A DNA stretch of 64,000 bases from Rothia mucilaginosa (lineage in GTDB: Bacteria > Actinomycetota > Actinomycetes > Actinomycetales > Micrococcaceae), in the NCBI RefSeq assembly GCF_901875305.1, contig NZ_CABFLY010000006.1, positions 62,001-126,000 on the forward strand, given 5' to 3'. Below the pieces are notes generated by a model that saw nothing but the letters and a program-made list of their open reading frames with translations, had not been told where the DNA came from and did no database searches. Of this stretch, positions 56,101-64,000 are shown piece by piece; within the stretch, counting starts at the first letter, position 1, and each line of letters begins with the position of its first letter. A program made the translations under genes and the position numbers.

Positions 56101-57957
56101 ATGTCGAAGACTACCCGTCGCGTCTATAAGATTGCAGCAGCGGCAGCCTTTACTGCTGGCTCCGTTGTCGCAATTCCGGCTACTTTTGCGGCTGAGGCTC
56201 CCGCAGATCAGAACGGTCCGGCTGTTGCCGTCGCGCAGCACCCCAATGGTGAGGTGAACGTGGAGGCGGCCGCCCAGACTCCGGCTGCTACCGAGGCTCC
56301 TAAGGCTGAGGCTCCCAAGACTGAGACCCCGGCCCCGAATGCCACCGAGGCTCCTAAGGCTGAGGCTCCCAAGACTGAGGCCCCGGCCCCGAATGCCACC
56401 GAGGCACCCAAGACTGAAGCCCCGAAGGCAGAAGCTCCCAAGACTGAGACCCCGGCCCCGAAGGCAGAAGCTCCCAAGACTGAAGCCCCGAAGGCAGACC
56501 CCAAGACTGAGAGCCCGGCCCCGAATGCCACCGAGGCTCCTAAGGCTGAGGCTCCCAAGACTGAAGCCCCGAAGGCAGAAGCTCCCAAGACTGAGACCCC
56601 GGCCCCGAATGCCACCGAGGCTCCCAAGACCGAGGCTCCCAAGACCGAGACCCCGGCCCCGAATGCCACCGAGGCTCCCAAGACCGAGGCACCCAAGACT
56701 GAGCAGGCCGATCCCGCTATCGAGATTGAGGAAGCTGACTTCCCCGCAAACGCCGCTATCAACACCATTACGGTTCGCGCCTCCGGTTTCCAGGGGGCCA
56801 AGGTTGGCGTCTCTGTCAACGTGAGCATCTACGCTTTGGATGCTAATCAGCAGGTCACCGGTGACCCGATTGCAACCATCACCGTCGATGCCAACCAGAT
56901 TAAGGATGGCGCGTTCAATGCCTCCTTCAATGTCCCTGCAGCTCAGCTTCCTGCTGGCGCATCCTACGCTCTAGTAGCTGTCAGCAACCCCCAGGGTCAG
57001 CCTGCCGAGAAGCTGGTGGCTCTTTCCTCCTTCAAGGTGACTGAGACTACCACTCCGCGTTCTCAGACTCCCAAGGCTGACGAGACTCCCGCCCCGGAAA
57101 CCCCCAAAGCTGACGAGACCCCTGCTCCGGAAACCCCCAAGGCCGACGAGACCCCAGCCCCGGAGACTCCGACCCCCGAGACTCCCAAGGCAGAAACCCC
57201 CAAGGCTGACGAGACCCCTGCTCCGGAAACCCCGGCAGTTCCCGAGCCTCAGAACGCAACCCTCACGACCGAGAGTGCAAGCCTGGACCCGAACGATGAG
57301 TACAACGTGGTGACCGTCAATGGTGCGGGCTTTACCCACGAATCTGCTTCCCACGGCGTACAGGTGGCCATTTACCGTCTGGATGCCGACGGTAATATCA
57401 CCGGTGAGGCTCTGGCTGTTCAGGATGTGCCCGCATCCGAGATTATGGAGGGCACCTTCACTGCGAAGCTTTCTGTGCGCGCCGATCGTCTGCTGCCTGG
57501 CTACGTGTACGCGCTTGTGGCCACCAGCGACCCGAACGGCCTGGTGCACCAGGTTGCTGTCACCACCGCCTCTGTGAGCGATGTGGACCACCCCGCTCCC
57601 ACGGTGCCCGCCGCAAGTAACGACGATAACACTACCGTTCGCGATAACGGCGACGGCACCACCAGCGTCTTCACCGCGGAAATGAGCGAGGACGGTTCCG
57701 TGACCGTGACCGAGACTCGCGTTCCCTCCTCGCAGGCTCCCAAGGCCAAGGTTGGTAACACCCCGGTGACCGCTTCTTCTCAAGAAGGCCACACCGTGAG
57801 TGCTCGCGATGTCGCTGGCCGTAGCACTTCGGATAGCTCTTCGAGGTCGCAGTTGGCTCACACTGGTGCTGAAGGTGTCGCAGGTATTGCTGGTGTTGGT
57901 GCTGCAGCCCTGATTGCCGGTGCTGCGCTGATGCTCCTGCGTCGTCGTAGCCTCTAG
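56101..57957 (+). CDS. Surface protein 1, LAxTG-anchored, with Pro/Lys/Glu repeats
   Basis: A 618-residue secreted, wall-anchored protein. Signal peptide 1-30 (ends FAAEAP). Residues ~61-202 are tandem EAPKTE / EAPKAE / PAPNAT repeats. Module A (~205-315) and module B (~386-495) share a beta-rich pattern (V.I.YALD..G...GD.IA...V.A..I.DGAF.A.F.VP...LP.G..YALVAVS). Between them lies a second repeat tract of KADETPAPETP (~324-378). The C-terminus has LAHTG at 585-589, a hydrophobic helix and RRRSL, a sorting signal of the LAxTG type that class E sortases use. Likely role: adhesion or envelope function. The repeats suggest a long Pro-rich stalk that can vary in length. Confidence 0.85.
   Translation: MSKTTRRVYKIAAAAAFTAGSVVAIPATFAAEAPADQNGPAVAVAQHPNGEVNVEAAAQTPAATEAPKAEAPKTETPAPNATEAPKAEAPKTEAPAPNATEAPKTEAPKAEAPKTETPAPKAEAPKTEAPKADPKTESPAPNATEAPKAEAPKTEAPKAEAPKTETPAPNATEAPKTEAPKTETPAPNATEAPKTEAPKTEQADPAIEIEEADFPANAAINTITVRASGFQGAKVGVSVNVSIYALDANQQVTGDPIATITVDANQIKDGAFNASFNVPAAQLPAGASYALVAVSNPQGQPAEKLVALSSFKVTETTTPRSQTPKADETPAPETPKADETPAPETPKADETPAPETPTPETPKAETPKADETPAPETPAVPEPQNATLTTESASLDPNDEYNVVTVNGAGFTHESASHGVQVAIYRLDADGNITGEALAVQDVPASEIMEGTFTAKLSVRADRLLPGYVYALVATSDPNGLVHQVAVTTASVSDVDHPAPTVPAASNDDNTTVRDNGDGTTSVFTAEMSEDGSVTVTETRVPSSQAPKAKVGNTPVTASSQEGHTVSARDVAGRSTSDSSSRSQLAHTGAEGVAGIAGVGAAALIAGAALMLLRRRSL
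56281..56706 (+). repeat. Tandem repeat tract coding EAPK(T/A)E
   Basis: About 430 bp of in-frame degenerate repeats, built from blocks coding EAPKTEAPKAE, ETPAPNAT and variants. Near-identical blocks recur several times. A second, shorter tract (57070-57235) codes KADETPAPETP. Confidence 0.9.
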
Positions 57958-57984
57958 GGTTTCTCTGTTCGCGTAGCGTCTTAT

Positions 57985-58043
57985 GAAGCGTCCTCGCGGT
58001 TTCCCGGGATTGAAATAGTCCGGAGAAATCGCGGGGACGTTTC
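57985..58043 (+). terminator. Terminator of surface gene 1
   Basis: Long imperfect inverted repeat: GAAGCGTCCTCGCGG at 57985 pairs with its G-T-tolerant complement ending at 58043, with a 12-nt loop and T-rich flank. Confidence 0.7.
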
Positions 58044-58586
58044 TGTGTGTTTGGAACAGCGTAGGCGTTAGATGGGGTGGCGCTCTGCTGAATGTGGTAA
58101 TCGCAAGTGTAAAACCTTACACCTGGAAGAAAATAACTATATGTGCATAAATGTGCACATATGTCACCGCGATACTTGCATGCCTACGCTCACTTCAAAC
58201 CCTCACCCTGAAGGGATACTTGAAACATTTTGCCTAGTCGATGTGTTTTGTGGGTGGTTGGTGGAGAAGATTCAGGTGGAAAACCTATTTTGTGTCTTAT
58301 TGCATAAAAAAATAGTTGGTTCGTAAAGCGTCTTGGGCACCGAGAGCCTTTTTCTATTGGTAGTGTGGAACTACCGATAAATAGAGCGATTCCCCTCGCG
58401 CAGACTTCCACCTCAGATGGAGATTGAGAGTTTCACCTCTCAGTGCCTCATCGCCCGTGCCGAGGAGACCCCTCTCGCAAGGCTACCAATCCTGCGAAGG
58501 AATCAACCGTATATCTTCCCTCTGGGGATTGAGGCATTGTTGTCGCGCAAAGGGTATCGTTCACACTCACAGAAAAGGTGTGTTTC
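58044..58586 (+). other. Upstream region of surface gene 2
   Basis: 540 bp with low GC and no supported gene. It holds a perfect inverted repeat ATATGTGCA-N6-TGCACATAT (58139-58162) and a second with 9-bp arms and one G-T pair (58356-58364 with 58370-58378, ATTGGTAGT/ACTACCGAT). The ribosome site AAAAGG stands 8 bases before the start. Confidence 0.55.
58139..58162. promoter_or_regulatory. Operator-like palindrome
   Basis: Perfect 9-bp arms ATATGTGCA and TGCACATAT separated by 6 bases in AT-rich DNA, ~430 bases before surface gene 2. It looks like a dimer-binding site; the regulator is unknown. Confidence 0.45.
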
Positions 58587-60401
58587 ATGCCCGATCCCGC
58601 TCACTCAAAGACCCGAGCAACGGCCGCCATTGCGGCCTCCGTTCTAACTGCCGGCACCGGTGCGGCCCAGGCTGCGATTCCTGTGCACAACGCCGGCGAC
58701 CTTTCCTCCTCTAGCATTCAACAGAGCCGCGCCCAGCGTTCCGACCGTGATGTGCACCCCTCGGTGCAGATTGAGCAGGGTTCTGCCATCAACCCCGCGC
58801 GTTCTCAGAGCATCACTGTCAGCGGCAATGGTTTTCTGGGTGAGGATGTTGAGAAGCACGGTATTGCCGTGTATGTCAGCGAGTACCGTAAGTACCCCCT
58901 GGCCGCTCTGAGTCGTGCCCGTGCGGTGACCATGACCCTCGTTCCTGCTTCCGACGTACACGAGGGTAGCTTTAGCACCCAGCTCACCCTGCCTGCGGGA
59001 ACCCTTGATCCCAACCAGCAGTACGTGGTGGCGACCGCTGTCGTCAACCCTGATCTCGGCTACTCGGTTGAAGATACCTCGTACAATTCCTGGGTGCCCC
59101 TGGAAGTGCAGCCTGCAGACACTCAGGATGAGCCGCTCAAGGCCCAAATCCTTTCGGGTCAGCTGGAAATTCCGCAGGAGCAGAACCTGATTGTCTACAA
59201 GGCCACAGGCCTGGGTGATGCGCAGGCCTTCGAGATTATGACCTCGATTTATGCCATCGATGAGCAGGGTAATCGTCACGTGCTGGCTGCTTCGCCGGCG
59301 CGGGCTGATGTTGTCAATGGCACGCTCCTGGATGGTATTGAGGTGCCCGGTGCGCGTCTGGCCGTTTTGCAGGACGTTCACCCTGATGTGCGTTACGTGC
59401 TGAACGTTGAGATTGCCCCTTCGGCTTCCCGGGGCCTAGCTGTTCAGAGCATTGAGATTCCTTTTACTAACGGCTGGAACGTTGCTGAAACTGCAACCGC
59501 CGAGCCCGCCGCCGTCCCCGCTGATAAGCAGGACCCCGTACTTCCGGAAACCGACCCTCGACGCCATTACGATTTGCCGCGTAACACTCAGTTTGATCGA
59601 GTGCGTGATGCCTCGACGGGTCGCCCGGGGGAGCAGGAAGCAGTCGATTCGACAAATCATTCGTCTGTAGCTGCGGGTGCTCGCCTGCGGGTGGAAGAGA
59701 CTGCCGTCCCCGAGAATGACATGGAGAAGACGCTCACTTTCACTGGTGAAGGGTTTGAGGGATCCGGTTCCGTTGCGCTGCAGGTGTACGCTCTGGGTTC
59801 TGACGGTCGAACTGTTGGTGACGCTGTTGCCTCCGGGGATGCTCGTGTGGAGGATGGCTCGTTCTCAGCGCATCTTCGGGTACCTGGTAGCGCCCTGAAG
59901 CCGGGTACGACTTACCGCGTGAGCGCAATCTACGAGGATTCCCGCGGAACCGTGCAGATCGTCACCGGTGGCTTCACTGTGGAACGTGATGGCGTGGATG
60001 CCTCGCATCCGTCCGACTCTCTGTCTGCTGAGCGGGTAGAAGCGCCAGCTACTGAGAAGCCCGCGGATAAGAAGCCTTCAGTGACTCCCTCTCAGAGTGC
60101 TCCGGCATCGGCTGCAGAGTCGAAGGAACCTGCTCCTGTGGCTTCTGCGTCTGAGGCTCCTGCATCGGCTGAGTCGGCTTCCTCTGCACCTGCTTCGGTT
60201 GCTACTCATGTAGCCGAGCGTGCTGGGCAGAAGTCTCAGAAGGCGACGGGCCTCACTCAGAAGGGTGAGCGTGAGCAGTTGGCTGCAACGGGTGCCTCCG
60301 GCATGCTGGTGATTAGCGCGGTGGGATCGCTTTCTCTGGCGGCTGGGGTATTTTTGACTCGCCGCGGTCACCGTGATGTGCGACTCACTTCCCGTTCGTA
60401 G
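58587..60401 (+). CDS. Surface protein 2, LAxTG-anchored
   Basis: A 604-residue secreted protein. Signal peptide (KTRATAAIAASVLTAGTGAAQA) then three beta-rich modules: ~50-170 (ITVSGNGFLGEDVEKHGIAVYV), ~180-290 (IVYKATGLGDAQAFEIMTSIYAID) and ~375-475 (LTFTGEGFEGSGSVALQVYALGSDG...VEDGSFSAHLRVPGSALKPGTTYRVSAI). A Ser/Ala/Pro/Glu linker (~480-560) leads to LAATG at 565-569, a hydrophobic helix and an Arg-rich end. The third module matches those of proteins 1 and 3. I take the ATG at 58587 because AAAAGG precedes it; an in-frame GTG at 58578 overlaps the ribosome site. Function unknown; adhesion or ligand binding is likely. Confidence 0.82.
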   Translation: MPDPAHSKTRATAAIAASVLTAGTGAAQAAIPVHNAGDLSSSSIQQSRAQRSDRDVHPSVQIEQGSAINPARSQSITVSGNGFLGEDVEKHGIAVYVSEYRKYPLAALSRARAVTMTLVPASDVHEGSFSTQLTLPAGTLDPNQQYVVATAVVNPDLGYSVEDTSYNSWVPLEVQPADTQDEPLKAQILSGQLEIPQEQNLIVYKATGLGDAQAFEIMTSIYAIDEQGNRHVLAASPARADVVNGTLLDGIEVPGARLAVLQDVHPDVRYVLNVEIAPSASRGLAVQSIEIPFTNGWNVAETATAEPAAVPADKQDPVLPETDPRRHYDLPRNTQFDRVRDASTGRPGEQEAVDSTNHSSVAAGARLRVEETAVPENDMEKTLTFTGEGFEGSGSVALQVYALGSDGRTVGDAVASGDARVEDGSFSAHLRVPGSALKPGTTYRVSAIYEDSRGTVQIVTGGFTVERDGVDASHPSDSLSAERVEAPATEKPADKKPSVTPSQSAPASAAESKEPAPVASASEAPASAESASSAPASVATHVAERAGQKSQKATGLTQKGEREQLAATGASGMLVISAVGSLSLAAGVFLTRRGHRDVRLTSRS

Positions 60402-60442
60402 GAGGGTGGCAAATACCCCCTCACAAGCCATAACATCAGATG

Positions 60443-60488
60443 AGGCGAGTGGGCGTTTCTTTCTCGTGAAAGAGGCGCCCATTCGCCT
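60443..60488 (+). terminator. Terminator of surface gene 2
   Basis: 13-bp arms with one G-T pair (60443-60455 by start at AGGCGAGTGGGCG, with 60476-60488), then TTAACTTTTC. Confidence 0.8.
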
Positions 60489-60695
60489 TTAACTTTTCAT
60501 AAGGTTATACCTATAATTTAGAGTGCATTAGCTGGCGGTACTGCCACTCTCGATACCCCCTCACTACGGGGGAACGCGTTCTGAAACGCACATGGTCACC
60601 GATACGAGAGGCCGCCTTCCTGCTCTCACTTCCGAACTTCTGAGTGCAGGGGATTATGCGTAACCTGTCATTTACTCACTCACGAAAAGGTGACC

Positions 60696-62516
60696 ATGTT
60701 TACCACGCAGCGAACTGCTCGCGGCGCGGCTCTCGTAGCATCTGCAGCCTTCGGGCTGGGAGGTACGCTGGCCCCTGCAACCTTGGCTCCCGCTTCTTTT
60801 GTGCCGGCTGCCCATGCACAGCCTCATGGCGCAACTTCTGCCGTGAATCAGCCTGCGTCCCGCGATGCGAACGTTGATGTTTTCATCATGGATTTGATAG
60901 GCCAGAGCGAGGACTACATCCTGATTAATCTGGGTGGCGTGAAGTCTCTCGATCATGTGCAGATGCGTTTGGTGGCGGTCACTGTGGATGGCTTGGAGAT
61001 TGCCTCGATGGTGGTCCCCTCATCGCAGTTGACTGTGTCAAAGAATGACGACGGTTATCTTGATGTAAGTATTCACCAGCGCCTGAACATTGAACAGGTG
61101 TACATGGTGGAGGTCACCGATCTTCTGACGGGTGACTCCTCTTTTGTTGAGCTGGATCCCGAGTATGGCGAGAGCGTTGAGGGTCTTGTTGTTTCGCGTC
61201 AGAACCTTTTCTTTCCCGACACTCCGGGTGTGCAGCGTGCGCCTATCAACCCGGTAAGCCCTGTACCTCATCCTGTGGTGGATCCTGTGCCTTCGAAGGA
61301 TGTGCAAGAGGACCGTCCGCAGCCCACGGCTGCTCCGGCCCCTGCACCGGTTCCTGCCACTTCGGAGAGTGTATCGCCGACTCCCTCAGCTGTTGCTTCT
61401 GAGAAGCCTGGCGGTGCGGAGGAATCTCGTGATCCTGAGCCTACCGCTGATGCTTCTGCCGCCCCGAAGCCTAAGGGTGACCGCATCCTGGTGTATGACC
61501 GTTCTTCAAATCAGATTCCAGCGGAGACTCGCGAAGCGACTCTGGAGATTTCTACCGCGGAGCTACGAGGTTCAAGCGACCTTCAGACGATTCGCACGAG
61601 CGTCAAGAACGTGGGGGAGAGCTCTCTTGGGTATGACGTTATGGTCTTTGAAATGCCTGCCGATGGGGGAGCTGTGGGTGCGCCCCTGGCTACTACCCAT
61701 GTGAGTCCTGAGCAGGTTAAGGATGGTGCGTTCTCGGCTGATTTGAAGGTTCCTGGAACGTCGCTTATTGGCGGTAAGCGTTACCGGGTGGTGGCAGTGG
61801 GTGGAGAATCTCCTGATGAGCTGAAGCTCATGGCTACCTCCGCCTTTAGTGTGAGCATTATTCAGCGCGCAGGTTCGGCGGATGCCAGTGCGGATTCTAA
61901 TAATCAGCCTAAGCCCACACTAGCTTATTCTTCGAGCGAGCAGCTGCCGGACTATTCCTCCTCGTCGAGTGATGCCTCACCTTCTGTGGCTGATTCCTTG
62001 CCGGCTCGAGGGGTTGTTGGGGACGTTGTCCCTCCCATCCCTTCGGCAGAAGGTGTTCTGAATCGTGCTGTTCTGGCTCGTAGCTTGGCAGAACGGGCAA
62101 TTCCGCAGGCTCATGCGGTCTCAAGTAACTTTGTCACCGGTCCGAATGTCACCCCGGTCATGTCTGGATATGCTGCTTTTATTGGGGGGCGTACCGTTGT
62201 GAACCTGATGGGGTATCAGACGTCGGGGGGTAGCACTGAGAGTGTTGCTAGCCCTGCCGTGCGAGAGGGTTATCGTTTGGGCTCCGATGGGTTCTATACG
62301 CGGGGTACGAAAGCTCGTGGTGGCTCCGACTCTCAGAGTTTGGAAGCAAGCGCTTCGGAAGATGCACCTCTGCCGGAGGGGACCGTGCCGCTGGGAATTG
62401 CTTTGGCTGGTTCGGTGGTTTTCGTCGGTAGTGCCGTGATGGTGAATCAGTACCGCCGCCGAATGGAGGCTTCTATTGAGGCGGAAGCGACCGAAACGGT
62501 GGATGTGAGCGCGTAA
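60696..62516 (+). CDS. Surface protein 3, degenerate sorting signal
   Basis: A 606-residue secreted protein. Signal peptide to about residue 38 (AAHAQP), an N-terminal domain (~45-165) unlike its neighbours, a Pro/Ala/Ser linker (~190-262), and a module (~275-400) closely matching the others (YDVMVFEMPADGGAVGAPLA...VKDGAFSADLKVPGTSLIGGKRYRVVAV). A second low-complexity stretch follows. The C-terminus has LPEGT at 559-563, a hydrophobic helix and QYRRR, then an acidic tail. LPEGT is not a proper LPxTG or LAxTG signal, so the protein may be membrane-anchored only. The ATG at 60696 follows GAAAAGG. Confidence 0.8.
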   Translation: MFTTQRTARGAALVASAAFGLGGTLAPATLAPASFVPAAHAQPHGATSAVNQPASRDANVDVFIMDLIGQSEDYILINLGGVKSLDHVQMRLVAVTVDGLEIASMVVPSSQLTVSKNDDGYLDVSIHQRLNIEQVYMVEVTDLLTGDSSFVELDPEYGESVEGLVVSRQNLFFPDTPGVQRAPINPVSPVPHPVVDPVPSKDVQEDRPQPTAAPAPAPVPATSESVSPTPSAVASEKPGGAEESRDPEPTADASAAPKPKGDRILVYDRSSNQIPAETREATLEISTAELRGSSDLQTIRTSVKNVGESSLGYDVMVFEMPADGGAVGAPLATTHVSPEQVKDGAFSADLKVPGTSLIGGKRYRVVAVGGESPDELKLMATSAFSVSIIQRAGSADASADSNNQPKPTLAYSSSEQLPDYSSSSSDASPSVADSLPARGVVGDVVPPIPSAEGVLNRAVLARSLAERAIPQAHAVSSNFVTGPNVTPVMSGYAAFIGGRTVVNLMGYQTSGGSTESVASPAVREGYRLGSDGFYTRGTKARGGSDSQSLEASASEDAPLPEGTVPLGIALAGSVVFVGSAVMVNQYRRRMEASIEAEATETVDVSA

Positions 62517-63069
62517 CGCGTCAGGGGAGTGGAGCCCACCTCCGGGAGGTGCCCCGTGGAAGTGATGCGCAGTATCGCTGGCCGCGGGGCATCTTTACGC
62601 TGGATGAGATGCGCGTCGCATTGTGGGATAGATTTTATTAAATCTTGTACAGTCTGCTGGCGGTTTAGCTGCTTGATATGCAGGGATTCTACGCAGGCAA
62701 AGAGCGAGTATTTACGCATTAAAATACTGCAAAGACTCTGATGCAGCTGCTTGAATTGGACAGTATATGTCGTACACTTGGACTTTTATTAAGGTTGAAA
62801 TAATTGTTTGTGGAGTGTGTGACTCTCCTTCTCAATATCCATATTTATCGATAATGATGTTTCGGCGGGTAGCTATATGGTGTTTTACGCCAGGGTGCAT
62901 ATACCGGCTGACAATAAGCACACAAATGTAATGAGTCCAAAATCTTAGTACTCGTGTTAGGCTGAGATGTAACCGATGTATCGGCACACGCGATATTGCG
63001 AGGGAAAGGGCTTGTGGTGAGCCGTCCCTCATGAATATATTGTGTGTCCGCTTCGATTGAAATGGCACT
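62517..63069 (+). other. Region between surface genes 3 and 4
   Basis: A hairpin CACCTCC/GGAGGTG lies ~30 bases after gene 3. The rest is AT-rich, with no supported gene; it must hold the promoter of gene 4. No strong ribosome site precedes gene 4. Confidence 0.45.
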
Positions 63070-64000
63070 ATGATGATCACTCAACGACCTCGAACTTTCC
63101 GCGTCCTGTCGTTTGCTGTCTTGGCGACTACGGGTGTATTTGCGGTGCCCAATGCTTCTGCAGTTGAGGGAACCGGTTTTCCTGCCGATCAACAGTGTAT
63201 TATTACTATTCTCAATTCTGAGAATCCTCAGAAATGCCCCTCACAAGATTTTGATATTGAACTCGACACCCTCGAGGTACTTATTCATTCTGTAGAGCAG
63301 AATCGGGTGACTCTCAACCTGCGGCCTCTCTACGGGGAGAAGTACACCGGTAGCTCGAATCGCTATCTTGTGGCGGTTCAGTATTACACCACCTCCGGCG
63401 AGGTTTCCGGAGACATTCTGACGTACATTCCTCAGGATCTAAGCGTGGAGAAAGCTCAGGACGACTCGACCCTTCTCGCTTTCACCCTGCCAACCACTCC
63501 GACGGAAGGTTACTACTCCATCGCCGTTCTTGATATGGATAGCTTCGATGCAGGCTACGGAGAGTTCAAAGTTAACTCCGGTGTGTTTATCCCTCATACT
63601 GTTCCAGCAGAGGATGACAATACGGGCGGCAGCGTATCGGGCACTCTTCTTGACGACGAGACGCTAAAGGTCCTGACGAAGGCACGCGAAGAAGCCCGTC
63701 ACCCTCAGCCCTCGGCTTCGCGTAGCCCGAAAACGGCAGATAGCACGGGACGTGAAACCCAGGTTGTGCGTGAGGTACCGGGAGGCACCACTGCATCCCG
63801 AGATACCGCGAATATGAGCGTTCCGACGCTGAACGTTCGTTACGCCGAGCTACGTTCTGATGCGGAAACGAAGCCCGTGACCATCGTCGGTAAGAACCTG
63901 CCCGCTCGAGAAAACGGGTACGATTTGATGGTTCTTGAGACCGATATGCAGGGCAACCCTCGAGGTGACGCTGTCTCGTACACCCATGTGGGGGCTGATC
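63070..64000 (+). CDS. Surface protein 4, 3' end outside window
   Basis: Open without a stop from the ATG at 63070 to the window edge (310 codons). Signal peptide (RTFRVLSFAVLATTG... ending NASAVEG), an N-terminal domain with two Cys (QCIITIL and KCPSQD) and a Thr/Pro/Ser linker near 195-255. Near residues 265-310 begins a module (LNVRYAELRSD...YDLMVLETDMQGNPRGDAVSYTHV) that closely resembles the one in protein 3. Start could also be 63073. It belongs to the same tandem family; the sorting signal, if any, is not visible. Confidence 0.8.
   Translation, partial: MMITQRPRTFRVLSFAVLATTGVFAVPNASAVEGTGFPADQQCIITILNSENPQKCPSQDFDIELDTLEVLIHSVEQNRVTLNLRPLYGEKYTGSSNRYLVAVQYYTTSGEVSGDILTYIPQDLSVEKAQDDSTLLAFTLPTTPTEGYYSIAVLDMDSFDAGYGEFKVNSGVFIPHTVPAEDDNTGGSVSGTLLDDETLKVLTKAREEARHPQPSASRSPKTADSTGRETQVVREVPGGTTASRDTANMSVPTLNVRYAELRSDAETKPVTIVGKNLPARENGYDLMVLETDMQGNPRGDAVSYTHVGAD

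Noticed and set aside
58072..58326. 84-codon frame between surface genes 1 and 2
   Set aside because: Atypical composition, no ribosome site and contains the operator-like palindrome; more likely regulatory DNA.

Overview
The window looks like a chromosomal segment of a high-GC actinobacterium of the Micrococcaceae, most likely Rothia and closest in character to R. mucilaginosa. This rests on four things. The base composition is GC-rich but not extreme. There is an olefin (ole) cluster with a fused oleBC gene, as in Micrococcus-type bacteria. The housekeeping order is actinobacterial (mutM/smc/ffh; trpB-trpA-lgt; rpsP-khpA-rimM-trmD; pepN...rpiB-nei-tRNA-tig-clpP1-clpP2-clpX). Two surface proteins carry LAxTG-type sorting signals. 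The genus is inferred from gene content; no rRNA gene is present.

Layout. 1-10 kb: the end of mutM, the convergent oleD-oleBC-oleA operon for long-chain olefins, and divergent smc. 10-15 kb: trpB-trpA-lgt with overlapping codons, then a zinc alcohol dehydrogenase. 15-19 kb: a 900-bp non-coding stretch with its own promoter, inverted repeats and terminator (candidate structured RNA), a secreted GH25 lysozyme with LGFP-like repeats, and a flavodoxin-like gene. 19-30 kb: pyk, tRNA-Leu, ffh, a 916-residue acidic protein of unknown function, a Nudix hydrolase, and the rpsP-khpA-rimM-trmD ribosome block. 30-37 kb: an MmcQ/YjbR protein, ettA, an HdeD-like membrane protein, a TesB thioesterase, an unknown protein, a HAD-fold protein and a secreted SGNH hydrolase. 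37-48 kb: pepN, rpiB, nei, tRNA-Gly, a three-unit hairpin repeat array, tRNA-Pro, tig, clpP1-clpP2, clpX and a CPWC thioredoxin-fold oxidoreductase. This block keeps close to the gene content and order of M. tuberculosis Rv2457c-Rv2467. 48-56 kb: an LssY_C membrane protein, valS, small unknowns and an SDR. 56-64 kb: four tandem surface-protein genes, the last cut by the window edge.

How the genes work together. Most of the window is housekeeping: DNA repair, chromosome segregation, tryptophan synthesis, lipoprotein maturation, secretion, ribosome maturation and proteolysis. Long transcription units are separated by strong hairpin terminators, listed one by one. The accessory material is the ole operon, the cell-wall hydrolases and the surface-protein locus.

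Most noteworthy: (i) the tandem family of surface proteins sharing one beta-rich module, two with LAxTG-type signals and one with a degenerate signal; (ii) the candidate ~530-nt RNA at about 15.39-15.93 kb; (iii) the repeat array after tRNA-Gly, in which 12 bases of the tRNA 3' end recur three more times and hairpin stems change in a compensatory way around a conserved loop.
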